From Trichoplax adhaerens (taxonomy: Eukaryota; Placozoa; Uniplacotomia; Trichoplacea; Trichoplacidae): DNA of 64,000 bases. The stretch is from assembly GCF_000150275.1 (NCBI RefSeq), contig NW_002060948.1:3548512-3612511 (forward strand). Reading direction: 5' to 3'. Below the pieces are notes generated by a model that saw only the letters and a program-made list of their open reading frames with translations, was not told the origin of the DNA and made no database searches. Both the position numbers and the translations under genes were made by a program. Shown piece after piece: positions 12,933-27,701 of this stretch (its first letter is position 1; the number at the start of each line of letters is the position of its first letter).

Positions 12933-15900
12933 TTAATGAATTGGCGATCATCAATATCGTATCCTTTAAGTTTATTCTTTCCTGAATTAGATAATTTAAA
13001 GACTAAACTTAGCATTTTTGTTGTTCAATTTTTCGCGATAATAGTTCCTTTTAATCACATATTTGAAATGCAAAAAGGTATACGTAGATGCCATCCAATT
13101 TCAAAATTTTTTTGCTCTATCATTAGCTGTATCTTACTAAATTATGATCATTGTATGCATTTCAATTGCCTATCAAATCATTAGGTTAACCAGTCTATAT
13201 GATTAGGTTAAGAATTGGCAAATGTCCACTGTTTCTTTCTGCCTTTAAAAACTGTTCATCATTTTCATGATGTCAGTATTACGACATCTGTTAAATTGAC
13301 TATCCTTCTACGTAGTCTCGTAAAGCTTAGCCAAATATGAATAAGGACACTAAATATTGATGAAATTCTTAATGAACTTTTTAAATCTTTAATTGGACCA
13401 TATTATATGGTGTCAAATTTATCAATTCTTTCTCCTGGATGAAATCGAAATATCCTTAATGTAATATAGAATCCTTCTCCCGTATGCCTGTTATTATTAC
13501 TGCAATTCAGTGATTATTTATGATGTTAATGATATTGATTTTATCCCTTGCCTTATACCTAATTAATGGTCACCCTTTTTCCCAGAAAATTTACGCAACT
13601 CAATTCATCTGGATCCTTTTGTTGTAAAAAAATGATTTTATCTATCGATATGGCAAGATTATATATTAGTTAAACCACTTTGACAATATCTCCATCTTAA
13701 TTTTAAGTACTTTTCCTATGCAAATCCGTTAACTAATAATTGATTAAATTATGATGATTTGATTTCTTTCTCATTTTAACTATATACCATCTGATATCTA
13801 ATAAAAAAGTGTTACAGCATATTTCTGGTCTCAAATTAATAATTTCTTATCGGTCTCTCAAAGAATTCTTCATGTTGCCTTTCATACTGTAACAATCTTA
13901 GAACTAAAGTCGAGACTTTTCAGTTTTGGTAGTTGCTATTAATTAGTAATGTATAATAGAATTTTTATTATAATGAGCTTACGCCATAATTTTATGATTG
14001 TTATTCCTGCCTTAGTAAGTTAATTTTTTCGTCTTTATCCGATTGAACGGATATTCTCTTCGGCAATACCATATTATCCCGCTATAGTAATTTTCAAACT
14101 GGTTTCCCAACACAAGTATAGGAAAATCCTCTAGATTTGCCATAAGTAGGAGTAGTAACGCAAATAATCGCTTCGACTTCCAACCCTAAAATTGCGATAT
14201 ATTACTACCTATCGTGCATCTACCGGTCAAAGCTCATAAGTACTATTAGCATACGGTATTCATTTGTCTTAGAAGTACATAGATAAATGCGCATTATTTT
14301 AACGTACCATATACAAACAATCTTTGTTCTGATCTAGTAATTTGTGAAGTAGTACAAGTATCTACGATTTTACGGTTATTTCTTATCTCCTTTTTACTGG
14401 TACTATAAAAGCAATACAGTAAATAAAAATAGATAAATTAAAAGGAAATTTATCGATGACTTTCAAAAAGGATTAAAGTATAGCTATGAGGACGTCAGTT
14501 GCATTTATTGTGTCTAGTTTCGAAGTGAATTGAGCTAACATTTTATAACTATTTATAATAAAATTAATATACTCAGTTATTAGCTAGGCCACTTGGCAAA
14601 TTCAAGAGCCCACAATAAAACAAGAGAATAAGTGGGAGATGTGAAAATGCTAAAAGAACCATAGCAACAGGGGGACAATTTGATTCGTTTTGGATTGGCG
14701 CGGTGCATGAATGCGATAATTCCGCGAAAGAATAAAAAGGTATCTTAGCATAAAGCTATACTACAGTAGTATTCGTATACTGATATCCATCGCTATATTC
14801 TCAAATATTTCATTTAGAAAGGCTTTATCTGTCATATACTCTGTAATAGTATACCAGTGGAGTTATGCTGGGAGCAAAGGGCTTTGAAGTATAGAATAAT
14901 GCGTATAATAAAGGTGGGAAATATAGTAATCATTAATATATAAGTACCTCATGTTATCATTTCTATTAAAAGTACAACAATAAATATGAATTGTGTCTAT
15001 CAAATCATCTAAACTGTGCCTGCCAAAGTAAGATGATGTTGCAATTTCAAGCTGTTGATGTTTTTAATACAACCCTTTGACATGCATAGTGGAAGAAATC
15101 TGAAGAACTACGATAACCACTTAAAACGCGATATTAAAAATAATATTATACCAACTTTTTGCTTAAAGTAATAAGTGGAATTGGGTAATAATCAGATAAG
15201 ATTACGTTAATTCAAACAATTTTCACCTTTTCTTTATTCCATCATGGATAGAATTGAATTAGAGTGATATAGTCTAAAAATTGGATATATAATAAAATAA
15301 ATAATGATGCTCATCTTCCATTTCAATGATTTTAATTATTAATCCGGCTAGCGGTAGCATTTCGTTCATCTGCTTTCAGATATCTATTCGCTGCTATAAA
15401 GATACGCATACATATTAATATTGTCATAAATTAATATTTAAAAGAAATTATGCAAACAAAGCTATTTAACCTTAAATAGATAATTTTGTAGTTATAAAAC
15501 CTTTATTTCATTAGGTACGACAATCTGCATATATAGTAGTGGAAGTGAAAGTTTAAGGAGTCACTGCAAGAGAGTTACAATGACATCAGAGCATTACATT
15601 ATGACACAGATGATTGAAATAAATTCAATAATAAAAAAGCCAGATGTATTATATCGCATTTGATATTTGCCGTTGTAATACAATCGATATTAGAATTATA
15701 AAGAAGCCTAGCGCGATTATTGAAATAACATTAATCGACGGCAAGCTAACGAGAAAATTTTATTTTATCCAATTGCCAAGTTTAATAGGTAAATGATTCA
15801 CAGTTTAAGGCTTGTTTATAAGATAAATTATAATTGGAATTAAACTTGGTCTATAACTCTAAAAATTATGATTCAGTATCGCGATTTATTCTATAACCTC

Positions 15901-18900
15901 AAATTTTGATTACTATACGTACAATTATACTAGTATTATTGTTAACTTAGAAATACCTTTCTATTTTCTATCCCTTTTTATGCTTTATCGATATGACTAC
16001 ATATCTTAAATTTCCCTTTTATTTAATTAGAGCTGAATAGTTAATTAAAAGGGGAATTATAATGATTTATTGAACTAGCCGATAATAATGAATTTTATAT
16101 TTCTGGCGTTGAATTCCTTGTTCGTTATTCCTTAGCTTTACTTCCTAGTGTGTACGCAGATATATGTCTACGTTATCATTCTAACGTATTGATGATAATG
16201 TAGTGCTTGATACAAAGAGTTGCATGAGATATTATAGTATAACCTTAACATAACTTTAAGTAGGCAGAGAATGTGTAAATGAAGGCAAAGAAAGGCGGTC
16301 AATACCTGTAGAATTAGGACCATTATTTGTTTCTATCAATACGAGCAGTTGGTGTTTTTTTCACAAAGCACTATCGCCTATGCATTACTTTTAAATTAAA
16401 GTAAAAAAAGAACAATATTATCTTTAAATTAATTCTATTCTTAGAAATGAGCAGAAAAAATTTGAAGTGGTTCTGTATTGTTCATAAACTGCTAATAATC
16501 GTCTTAAACCCAAATTATTCTAGAAATATACACTAGTAGAATTTTGAATAGACGGGTAAAATGAATCACATTCTGTCCTAACAGCGAATTGCCTTACAAA
16601 AAATTTTGTTTTTATTAATAATTAATCAACCATTCATACGTCTCTTTACTTTTTACAGGAAATTTTCGGCCAAAATAAATAGAACTATTATGACGCAATT
16701 TTTTTATTAATTGCTCTAAAGATTATAAAACAATTAGAGTTGGTTCAGTAAGGATTATAATGTGCCAGGAAATAAAAATTTTAAGTGGTAAATGCACACA
16801 TTCCATATTATAGTGCTTAAATTGTATGTAGAGGTCTACATAAGATCAATTAGGTCTATTGGTTGAAAATGGTAAGTAGATATGGCATTTCTAATTTTCT
16901 TTTTTAATCAATCATTCCATATTCTACCACCTTATACGAATAGAGGATTGTAATCATTTGAGAATACTAAAGCCGTTTTATGAAAAGCTACTTTAATTTA
17001 AATATGGGCTAAATCTAATGTTTACGTAGTATTCAGTATTTTTCTCAACAAGGACGATTTCTTGTTTTCAATTGCAATTGTTATGGTATTGTCTTCGGTA
17101 TCCATTGGAACGTCAATTTTCTTTCATTTCTAAAAGCTTTCTTCTTTCTTTAGTCATTTCATTTCTAATGTTATTTTAACTACGTTATTAGTCATTAAAT
17201 ACTCAGCATGTATAAATCTACCGACGAGTGTCTAAATAAAAAAATATAGAGAGAATAATATTTGTTATGGAACAGAAATAATAATGCCCGTCTTTTATTG
17301 TTAATTATTTCAAGAACAACGAGTAATGAAAGATATTATAGTTGGCATGGTCTCAATGCTTTTAACAGGATATCTATACTAGTTTTTGGACGAAGTAATT
17401 GATTTGGGAAGGATGATACTATTATAGTTGCAGTAGTTTCACTCAAGCTTAACGAATTTATTGAGACACACCCTTAGAATATAGCTCTATTGCTTCAAGC
17501 TTATTAATATCGCTAGATAGATGTTGTAATTTAAAAGCTGAATTTCCAGTAAATAGTATTCCAGTAAAATGTACATTGTAAATACTATTAACCTCTTGTC
17601 TATTCGAGATTAATAGCCTAGGAATTAATTAAAGTTTTGCTGCCTGGACAAAGGCCTATATTTGAAGAGATCTTATATTAATATAACATTACATTAATAT
17701 ACTGTATATTAATTTATAATCAATCTAGAAATATATAGTAGTATGATTTACTTAGAGATATTAATGCACCAGCTGACAAGGAATGTCTTAAGAGTGCACA
17801 AATAATTATAATCAACATCATACCTTAAAATTGACTCGTAATTCATTGATATGCATACTATCGAGCTTTAATAAGATTAATGTCACGCCATTTATGTTTA
17901 CGATAAGCTTGGATGATGTTACTGAAGGCAATTTACCATTACAAGAATTACTAAATGAGTACATCTTATCTGAAGATAAAATGTGATTTAATATCTTACT
18001 ACTGAGCTAACTATACCTGTACCATCATCTTTCAGCTTTTCATCTGTTGCATCTTCACATATAATCCCTGGATGCTGAATCGTTCTAACAAACTGGAATA
18101 CCTTCTCTTATAGTATTTAAATTTTAAAATGCCTATTACTAGTGAATAATATCTATTGTAGATATAGTATATACTTGTATGAGATGTATTCGTTTATCGA
18201 ACATACGCTCTAATTGGATTGCAAATTAGTTCACAGAATCTACTGATATCGCAAGATCGATAATGCAATAGTTCACCAATATAGTGTATGTATCGTGATC
18301 GATATTGTTATCCTAAAGACTATTCTAAATCTATTGATAGAGAAGGTAGTAGATACTCTAGACTATCTGACGCATTCGCAAAACTGATTCGATCATAAAG
18401 TTTTCTATTATGTTATCACGGCATCAACGCGCAATGACGCAATGTAATAAAATGTCAGAAAAACTGTATACAGATGTTACAGCTTATATCTCTTACTAAA
18501 ACAGCTATTCTTGCTTTCCCTATTTAAAGAACAATTAAAGCGATATTAAATTTATACGAACCTATAAAATGAAAAGTCTTAATAGTTTAGATTAGAGAAA
18601 AGCCAGCATTAGCAAAAAAAACTTTCGCGCATTAATTAACCATATCTTGTTTTATATTACATCACTTTCCTGTTATATAGTCTATTAAGATTAATATGCA
18701 TCGTAGAAAATGCAATTAACAACATTCGAATCATCACCGAGGACATCATTTTAAAATATACTGGTAGAAACATACGATGAATTTTAGAAATTCTTCACAT
18801 TAATCATGACACACAATAGATGAGTCTTTATACGCCTACACATAGCATAATGTAAAACTGCCATGTTGAATTACGGCTATGTCTCAATTTATTGGCTTAT

Positions 18901-21900
18901 GTCAATTTAAATTCGAAGTTGAAATTTGTATAGCATTTGGGCAATTTTATGTTACTGTAGGATGATACTACCGTATTAAATTATATGAATTTTAATGATA
19001 TCATTATTCGACGACACCGAAATTGAACACTGTATCCTAAAATACAACATTTATGGACAATGTCTGAAAGAGCGTTTGATGCTTGGCATCCTACAAGGTT
19101 CAGCTATCATTTATCCCAGTCGATATTTTTGTTTTTACGATATTATTTTTGTGTAGTTCAACAAAATATTTAGTAATTTGTTAACAAGGTGTTCAAGTAC
19201 AGTTGCGGATATTAGAATTATGATTAGAGAATATTGACGAGCAGAGGATAAGATAAAATCAGTGTTCAGTCAAGGTAACCTTGATACTTTTAAATGAATA
19301 TGGAGAAAATATGGCCGTGCCTAATTAGTAAATACAGTATATGAAATGCAATTGATATTGGTTTATCACTTGACATTAGGGCTGTATCATACTTAAGCCA
19401 ATTATCCCATCTATGAAAAAGGATAACACGACCTGGCATGATAAATAGTGATTTTCCAGATAGTTATTGTACTATAGTCATAGGCGCATGAATCACTGAT
19501 TTTATTCGACATAGTATGGGAGAGATTCCATTAGCATATTCGTCTAGAAGTAAAATTATTCTCTTCCATTCTACTCCATCATACTAAATGTATTGTTTTG
19601 AGCGACAGCTGGTCTAATTACTAACGTCATTAGTCTCATAGAACAGATGACAATAAAAGCGATATTGCCTAGACAAACTTGACTTCTTTCTATGACTGGA
19701 AAAATATATTTAAATGCGATCTATTAACAGCCTCGGGAATCACTAGGATTATTCCCAATAGAATTTTACTTTATCAGCCTACTATACATTAAAGTCATCT
19801 CATACAGTTAATTCCTAGAAATGGTTTAATTTCCCTCCAATTGCAGGCGATATTGTAAATAGGTCTGTTATTACAACATAAGGGCTAAGAGAAATCTCAA
19901 CTATGTGTCATCTTCTCTTTCGACAGTCAGCTATTATGATTTTTACGTGATCGAAATCGATGTAACTTTCATTTCGCTGGTAGATGACATTAGATATGAC
20001 ATTCTTTTCAAATCCATTTCGCCGCATTAGCTATGTATGTAGATAGTAGATTCTTGCCTGAGTCAATCGATTAAGTCAGAAATCAATATCAACATTGAAA
20101 GGGATTTAATTTAAACTAAGCCTTACCATGTGCACAGATTGAGCGATACATTTTGATTGCTTTAAGGCGCAATAATTATCATCACAATCATAAATGTATT
20201 TCTTCATTAAATTAATCTAATTTATAATACGATGTACCTTAGTATTAATAAATAAGGCAGTCTTAACAATACTGGCCATTATTAATAACAAAATTCCTTT
20301 ACATTAAGAATACCATTACAATTTATGACAGATGTTTACGTCCTTGAAGTTACTTTACCGGCGTAGAATGTTGATTATCAGTCAGACGGAAGCGTGGTAA
20401 AAAAAATGTAGGAAGTTTCTTCTTCATTGATTAATGATTGCAGCCGACGCACAGTGCACATGACAAGTCATTCTTGGTAGAAAATCAGTGTAGCACCTGT
20501 TAAATTAAGTTATTCATTTTAAAAAAAGGTTAGCATTGTAGCTGACCTTTCGCCACTTTCAATTCAATGCGTACTATTTTATGATCAACTTTTTTCAATA
20601 GCAATCCAGATTTTAATGACTCCTTTTCCCTCAGTAGAAATTTACATTATAGCTACAACTGAAGTTTTTCAGTCCATTAAATGAATTTTCCTTGCTTCAA
20701 TTAATGGCATGTGATCAAGTCGTTATATGCCCTTGCACTATATTAACCTTTATCGACCGTTCTAAATACTGATTTAGCATTCATCTTATCTAGGCGTAAA
20801 AACAATTTTTCTCCACCACTTTGTATGATAGAATTTTAAAAAGTATTGTAAGATATACTATTTTAGTGTGAAATCATTCAAATAACGGAACAATTTTTAT
20901 TGTGACCTTGACATGATAATGACCCTTATATTAATATAATTTAAATGACTAGTTAGGGATCATAAAATTGGCTACCATTGTCCTTCCTAATTTACGGAGA
21001 AGCGCATTATCGATTATGAGAATGCCATTGCTCTCATTATATCTTTACTACTTCAATGAGCATCAAACATTCAATGTGAGACCATTGAAATTTTCTAGAT
21101 GTAAAGCGCGGAGATTCAATATTCTACTGCAAGATATAACAAATATCTATATGAAAAGTATTCGATACTGCAGCATTTGCTGTATCCTTACTACGGTAGA
21201 TACTCAAATATGACTAAACTCATTTCTCCGCGAATAATAAGAACTGGCAACATCAAGTTAGACGTTAATGGAAATTTTACAACGAAGGAAAATACAATCC
21301 ATCTAATTTGTTATGCTCGACTAAAGATATTTTTGCATTAGACAGGTTCTCTATTTTAGTTTCCGTACACTTAATCCACATACGGGAACCAAGTAGCAAT
21401 ATCACATGGATCACTCAGAATCACGACAGTAATCTATTCAATTTACTGTGTGATATAGAAATTTCAAAAGCAGTTATTTCATTTGCATTCGCTACAGCGA
21501 TATTATAACATTTCAACTGCAGTTTGGATCAATCGAAAGTAAGATTAAATGTTACACTTATTTCAGTTAGGCGGCATAGCTACTTGGTACACTTACGCGG
21601 TAAAATTGCGGATTTACAAACTGCTTAACCTCGTTACCAATAGCAAACCCAATTGAATAAAGTCGTTAACATTTTCCCCCATGACTACACGTCTATAAGA
21701 GTAGTATTATTAGTTTATGATTGATATCGTTCTATAATAACTATAATTGGCTCTGTAGCCATTTTTAACAATGAATTCCTTCAATTGTTAATTAATACAA
21801 TTCACATCCATAAGTTAGGTCGCGGATTTAAATTGTAAACAGTTACTCTAGATCATTGTCAGGATCGTAGCAATTCACGTACTAGTTTGCACTTGATAAT

Positions 21901-23453
21901 TTTCAAACGACTAAAGCATTGATCGATTTGATTTTTATTATGCCTATTAGCAATAACGGAACAAGATTATTCGAATTATACACAAGGGCCCTATGTCTTT
22001 AGCCGGTATTATTTTAGCCCACGTTGTACAGTGTACAAGTCCGAATATTGCCTCGAGCCTTAGTTACGGCACAGTACTGTTGCAAAATTTATTAGCCCAT
22101 GTCTAAGATGTCAAAAGACTATTCTGGCTTAGTAACCTTATTGAATATGAAATTTCTATAATGGAATGTTGACCAAATTATTCGGGCGCCCTTATACAAA
22201 TTCAAGTAGTTATAAAGTAGTCAATTCTGCATTCAATCTGGAGTACTAAGTAACCCGGAACATTTTATTAGTTTTAGTAGTCCGTGGATTGGCCTATGCG
22301 CCATTTCATCGAGCTCTGTCGGCGATTCAGCGGGGTAGAGGAAATTATGGTTCATGCCTTGAAGGCTAACTGTATCAATCTTGGTGATTCTGCCTCAAAT
22401 TTATTCGCTCTTCTCATACGCATCAAAGTGTCCATAAAGCATCTATTTCTGTATTGAATTTTCTACTACTACACTTCTAAGTACGACCGCCATATTATTT
22501 CGTAATTCACTGTGCTCACTTAGCGTTCCAAGGTGTCTATGCGTACAATAGCGGGTTATGCTGGACGACTGATTGCGATCGCCTTACAGTCAATTCGGTA
22601 TTTAAGTCACACTACTAGTCCAATCATCATAATTAGAAATAAGGGAATCTACAAGTCCTTGCCTTCGAGGTTCTACTATCGATATGGATGTCGGTAAACG
22701 AGTAGAATGCTAGAAAAATTAGTTTCCTCGTTTACAAATTAACTGAAGCATCGGTGTAAGCAGTTATTCCTTCCCTATACAGTAATTGGTGATTGTCCAT
22801 ATTTTTAATCCTCTATGAGTGCAATCTTCTATGGGCTGCTCTAATTTTTACCACGGTAAAAATTGAAGTAATTTATGAATCCATCGGTTATATTTGATAT
22901 TTTACCTTGCTCGCTCAGTGATTTTTGATACTATTTCGTGCTGCGCCAGCGGTCCAAGCATACTGTACAGTACTGTAGATCTCCCTATTGAGACGAGCTT
23001 GAGCTTGTATTACTAAAACAGTAAGCAGGATCGGTGTATCTGATATTTTACTGGCTATATTACTAAGATCCGACAGGGATCCAGAGGAGTCTGTAGATCA
23101 ATATTTATGATCAAGTATTGCATCAGCAAACGTATGATTTAGCTTTTAACAGCAGGAACTATTGTATTTCGGTCTAGAATCTTCTACTGCGCTGCTACGA
23201 ATACGGTCACCGTCGTTAATAGATTACTGTTGTGCATGAGGTTATGTTCTCTCCGGCGACAGGAGGTCAATCACGCAATACTAGGTATTACCAGTCTATC
23301 ATAGAGTAGATTTTCAGAAATGGTGGTGGCTAAAATGTGATAATATGCCAACTCGACAGTGCATGCCTTCCAGGCAGCTTGATCGGTTTTTGCCTCATCA
23401 TCGGGTCTTTGATTGTGATCGCGTATTGCATCAGCCTTGACTGTTACATAATG

Positions 23454-23475
23454 CATTGTACAGTACTGTACAATG
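23454..23475. repeat. 22-bp perfect palindrome
   Basis: A dyad-symmetric sequence with half-site CATTGTACAGT, centred between 23464 and 23465. It contains TACAGTA and TACTGTA overlapping at the shared TA. Confidence 0.85.
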
Positions 23476-23679
23476 AATGAAGCAGCCGCGATCCTATTTC
23501 TCTCCTGAGCTTCTGTTGTACTACTCCAGTTTTAAAGTAAGACCATTATTAATTAATCAATCTACAGTAGTGTAGCACTAGTAGTGTGGAGAAGATATCC
23601 ATTTTTAGAAATGGACGTAGCAAATGTCCTTTCTTGCCGGCAGCTGGATAGGGATTTCGCTTGATTTTTTTGGCTTCAG

Positions 23680-23832
23680 TACAGTACAGAATAGGGGTAC
23701 AATGTACTGTAGTTGCGGTGCTGTACACTGTACACTGTACAGTATCGTACTGTAGTGCGGTATTATATCAGCTTTCAGTCCAGTACTGTACTGGGCCGGG
23801 CTGGACCGGGCCGGACTGGACTGGACTGGAAC
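23680..23832. repeat. Period-5 cluster: TACNG units followed by GG/CC-rich units
   Basis: Bases 23680-23795 are dense in TACTGTA/TACAGTA and GTACACTGTACA-type motifs. Bases 23790-23832 are GG/CC-rich with five-base spacing (units such as GGGCC, GGGCT, GGACC and GGACT, the last several times in tandem). Similar composites occur at 39.88-39.97 and 57.42-57.53 kb in the same order. It lies about 340 bp upstream of the ATAD3 start codon. Confidence 0.6.
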
Positions 23833-24170
23833 GACATACCGTATCGAGGTAATGACGCAGAAGGGAGCGTGGCGCATGCGTATTGATAACGCACGTGAGT
23901 TTAAAAATGGCAGGACTGTGCGCCCAGGGCAGCTGCGTTTTACTGAGAGTGGTTGCCGTATGGCTACTGCACTGTTGTTACGGACATTGCACTAGAGGGG
24001 TTGGCAGAAATACTCCTCAAGCGTGACGTACCAAACCAATCCAATTCATTCCTCTACCTAGGTTCCATGACGATTTGCAACCTGTCTGCAGAAGATAGCA
24101 GCCAATTTTTAGCTTTAATCTTTATTCTGTAAGCATTACCATTAGAAATTTTAAAAATTAAGCCAACGAC

Positions 24171-27100
24171 ATGTCTTGGATATTTGGAAGCAATCGTGGG
24201 CCTAATCAACCAGGCGGTGTACCAGTTGTTCCGGTGCCTTCTGGTGGTGGAGACGCTTCTGGAGGAGGTGACAAAGATGGCTCGGGTGACAAAAAATGGA
24301 GTGGATTCGATCCTACTGGTTTAGAACGTGCTGCTAAAGCTGCTAGAGAATTGAATGCATCACGTAAGAATTATTACTATTCATTATGGCTACTAGATTG
24401 CCAAGAGATAGATAGACTGTTATAGTACTTATTAGTCGTCTGTAATATCGAGTTGGAATTTTCATTCAAGTAGGTCATTCATCACATGTTTCTCTAATTT
24501 TATTACTGTATGTCAGCTTTCTTTTGCATAATAGCTTGAAAATATCGAGTAGTACTGTAATCGATAGCGTTTTACCAAGTTCAATTATACTAGGTACATA
24601 AACTCGTAATGATATAATGTGATGCTTCTTTAATAGCGCATGCCAAGAATGCTTTAGAATTGAGTCAAATGCAAGAGCAAACAAGGCAGTTAGAACAGCA
24701 AAGACACATTAAGGTCAGTTAACTCCTCATTGAATCTTTAAAGTTCCATTGTTTGAATTATATATGATTTAGGAGGTAAACAACGATGTAGTTATAAAAC
24801 GACATGAGTATTACCTTGTACTGATATCATAATCATCATGGTGCAGGAACAAGAAGCTGCAATTCATCAATTACAATCGGAAAGAGTACGTATTGAACAA
24901 GAAGAAAAGAGGAAAACTTTACAAACTGAAACACAACATCATCAGCAGGTTAATATTAGATAGATGTAAAATTGTTTTCAGGGATATCACTTTACTACTC
25001 TCTATAAATTGTAGGAAACATTTATGCATGCTCTATAGATGTATCATACTGTAATATTTCTTGATATAGAGGGCACAATACAACGATCAATTAGCTCGGA
25101 AAAGATATGAAGACCAACTACAACAACAGGTAGATACGAGTATTTCAATAGGCTTGCAAAAGTGTTAAACTGCTATTTCCATTGATGCCCAACATCAATG
25201 CATTTCTCACGTAATACTGCTCTAGTAGTAAGAACTAGCTTATAAAATATTTTCGTAGAAACGTGTAACTGAAGAAAATTTAAGAAAACAAGAGGAGTCT
25301 GTTCAAAAACAAGAAGCCATGAGAAAAGGTTATTATTATATTACCTCACCTTTCTACAAAATTCTGTTACTCATTCAAGATTAATTCATTTCCTTAGCTA
25401 CCATTGAGCACGAAGCTAAAGTACGGCATGAATACGACATGCAACGAATGCGGGCTGAAGTACGCGAGAAGTAAGCGTTGTATCATATGAGAATTATTTA
25501 TTAATTAGTTATCAATGGCTAAATCAGCCTCAGAAGTAACTTGCGCCTATTTTGTTCGCGTGATGATATCACATAGAGCTAAAACCGATAGGGAAAATCA
25601 AGATTTAACGTTAGAAAAAATAAGAGTAAAAGCCAAAGAACAACGTGATACAATATTGCAATCAATAAGGTAACACGAATTTAAATAAACATCCCTTACA
25701 AATGATAACCTGTTACAGTAGCCAGACTTTAATGATAAATGCTTTTACCTGTAGAACTGCATCAACAGTTCTTGGAGAAGGTGCTTCTGCTTTCATATCG
25801 GACTGGAATAAGATAACCGCCACTGTATGTAATATTAATTTGCGTTTGGTAATACTGTTTATTAAGTTTTTACTTGTCGTAACTGGTAGGATAATATATC
25901 CATTCTTATGCAATTGACATACCAGCATATCTTACAGCATGTACCGTAGATCGTACACAGTATTTTCCGTTTAGACTATAATCATTTTTAAATTACTCGG
26001 TAATATACTAAATTAGGATGCTTTCTTGTTAGATTGGGGGACTTACTTTATTGGCCTTAGGTATTTACAGCGCTAAGCATGGTACTGGTGTAATTTCAAG
26101 GTATGCTCATTCTCATATGAGATGTGCTCCATCATTTCCAAAATAGATGATAAAAGTATAACATCTTATTAATTTTCCAATCTTAGATTTATTGAAGCTA
26201 GACTTGGCAAGCCTTCTCTCGTCAGAGAAACTTCTCGTATGACTCTATTTGGTGGGATGCTTCGACACCCAATACAGGTGCTTGCAATCGATTTTCTATG
26301 ATATTTAATGAATTAACTAAAGCATATATAGAAAACTTATTTTTAACACTATCTGATTTGGACACTGATAGTATTACCGCCGAAGATTTACCAAGCCGGA
26401 AGACGCGCTAGAAGGTATTATCTTAAAGGTAAGATTTAGCTGGTGTATCTATTGACCTTTTTTAATGGATAGTTTTTAATGCTATAAAACGTTTATATAT
26501 CTAGTCTACTCTAGAAAAACGTTTAAGAGATGTAGCAATTGCAACCCGAAATACCAGAAAAAATGGTGGAGTATACCGGAATTTATTAATGTATGGACCT
26601 CCTGGAACTGGAAAGACTTTATTTGCAAAGGTACAATGACGCTAGCATAGATAACGTTACTGGAATTTATTATTTTAATTACTTATCTAACTAGCGAAAC
26701 TTTGCGCTGGCAGAGTCTTGCTAAACATTCTGGGATGGATTATGCAATTATGACTGGTGGAGATGTTTTACCTTTGGAAAATGAAGGCGTCAGTGCTATT
26801 CATAAAGTGTTCGATTGGGCTAAAACCAGTAGACGTGGGTAAATATGATTCTAGCGTTTATTGCTACAAATATACTTTAAAAATATAGGATATTTTATTT
26901 TCTGCAACTTTGGAAAATTTACTGAATGCTAATGTAACCAATCTTTGTTAGATTAATGTTGTTCATTGACGAAGCTGATGCTTTTCTTCGAAAACGTAAC
27001 ACTGAAACTATGAGCGAAAATCTTCGAAGCACATTAAATGCCTTCCTTTATCGTACAGGAGATCCATCAAAGAAGTAGGAATAGCTTTGATCTCAAGGCC

Positions 27101-27701
27101 GTATAATCGTCTAAGTAATTGTCTAATTGCTTTTATCCTTTTTTCCAGATTTATGTTGGTTCTTAGTAGCAATCAACCAGATTTGTTCGATTTTGCCATA
27201 AATGATCGAATTGACGAAATGGTCAAGTTTCATTTACCGGATCAAGTGGAAAGAGAAAGGCTAATACGATATTACTTTGATAAATATGTACTGCAAGCAG
27301 CGGAGAAAAGAGGAACAAGGTTTCTGATAAATTAAGATAACATATCAAATATTTGTAAAGATATTAATGCCTAATCTTATTTAAACTTATTATAGCCGCT
27401 TAAAAGTTGAATCGATGGACTTTAATAGTAAAGTGAAGGAAATAGCGAAAAAAACTGAGGGGCTATCTGGACGTGAAATATCAAAGCTCGGTGTTGCATG
27501 GCAGGTTTGTAAAAAGTCGATAACAATTTAGTCAACCTTACAGTGCTAAAGTTCTTAACTGTATGTACACATCAATTTTTATAGACAAGCGCGTTTGTAA
27601 CTGATGATGGAGTATTAACAGAAGATGTTATTGATGCTCGTGTAAACGAAATGGTAGACCAACATAGGCAAAAGATTGAATGGAAAACGCAAATTGATTA
27701 A
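24171..27701 (+). CDS. ATAD3: ATAD3, mitochondrial inner-membrane AAA+ ATPase
   Basis: Seventeen exons splice in phase to a 574-residue protein: 24171-24363, 24637-24713, 24847-24948, 25070-25129, 25259-25328, 25398-25470, 25577-25669, 25755-25824, 26033-26100, 26187-26277, 26372-26428, 26505-26630, 26714-26838, 26952-27074, 27149-27319, 27396-27504 and 27585-27701. It opens [16 protein letters not shown] and keeps the family block [17 protein letters not shown]. Residues 65-220 are a Gln/Glu/Arg-rich coiled coil. A hydrophobic segment ([13 protein letters not shown], about 248-260) is the membrane span. The AAA+ core shows Walker A GPPGTGKT (349-356), Walker B FIDEAD (406-411), sensor-1 region SSNQP and an NDRIDEM arginine-finger region. 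ATAD3 sits in the mitochondrial inner membrane and helps nucleoid, cholesterol and cristae organisation. The length is like human ATAD3A (586). All introns are short GT-AG. Confidence 0.96.

Larger units (their letters stand above)
12933..24170. other. 11-kb gene-poor AT-rich stretch
   Basis: I found no exon-like segment with paired splice sites and coding character on either strand. The open frames at 12936, 20968, 21308 and 23271 (-) are short and featureless. From about 22.0 kb the base composition becomes less AT-rich, and from 22.96 kb TACTGTA motifs and palindromes accumulate, leading into a period-5 cluster just upstream of ATAD3. Small dispersed exons could have been missed by eye. 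Confidence 0.4.

Noticed and set aside
23605-23877. Overlapping open frames on both strands (90 and 63 codons) near 23.7 kb
   Set aside because: They run through the period-5 TACNG and GG/CC cluster, which keeps several frames open; the Tyr/Cys/Val-rich product is repeat-derived.
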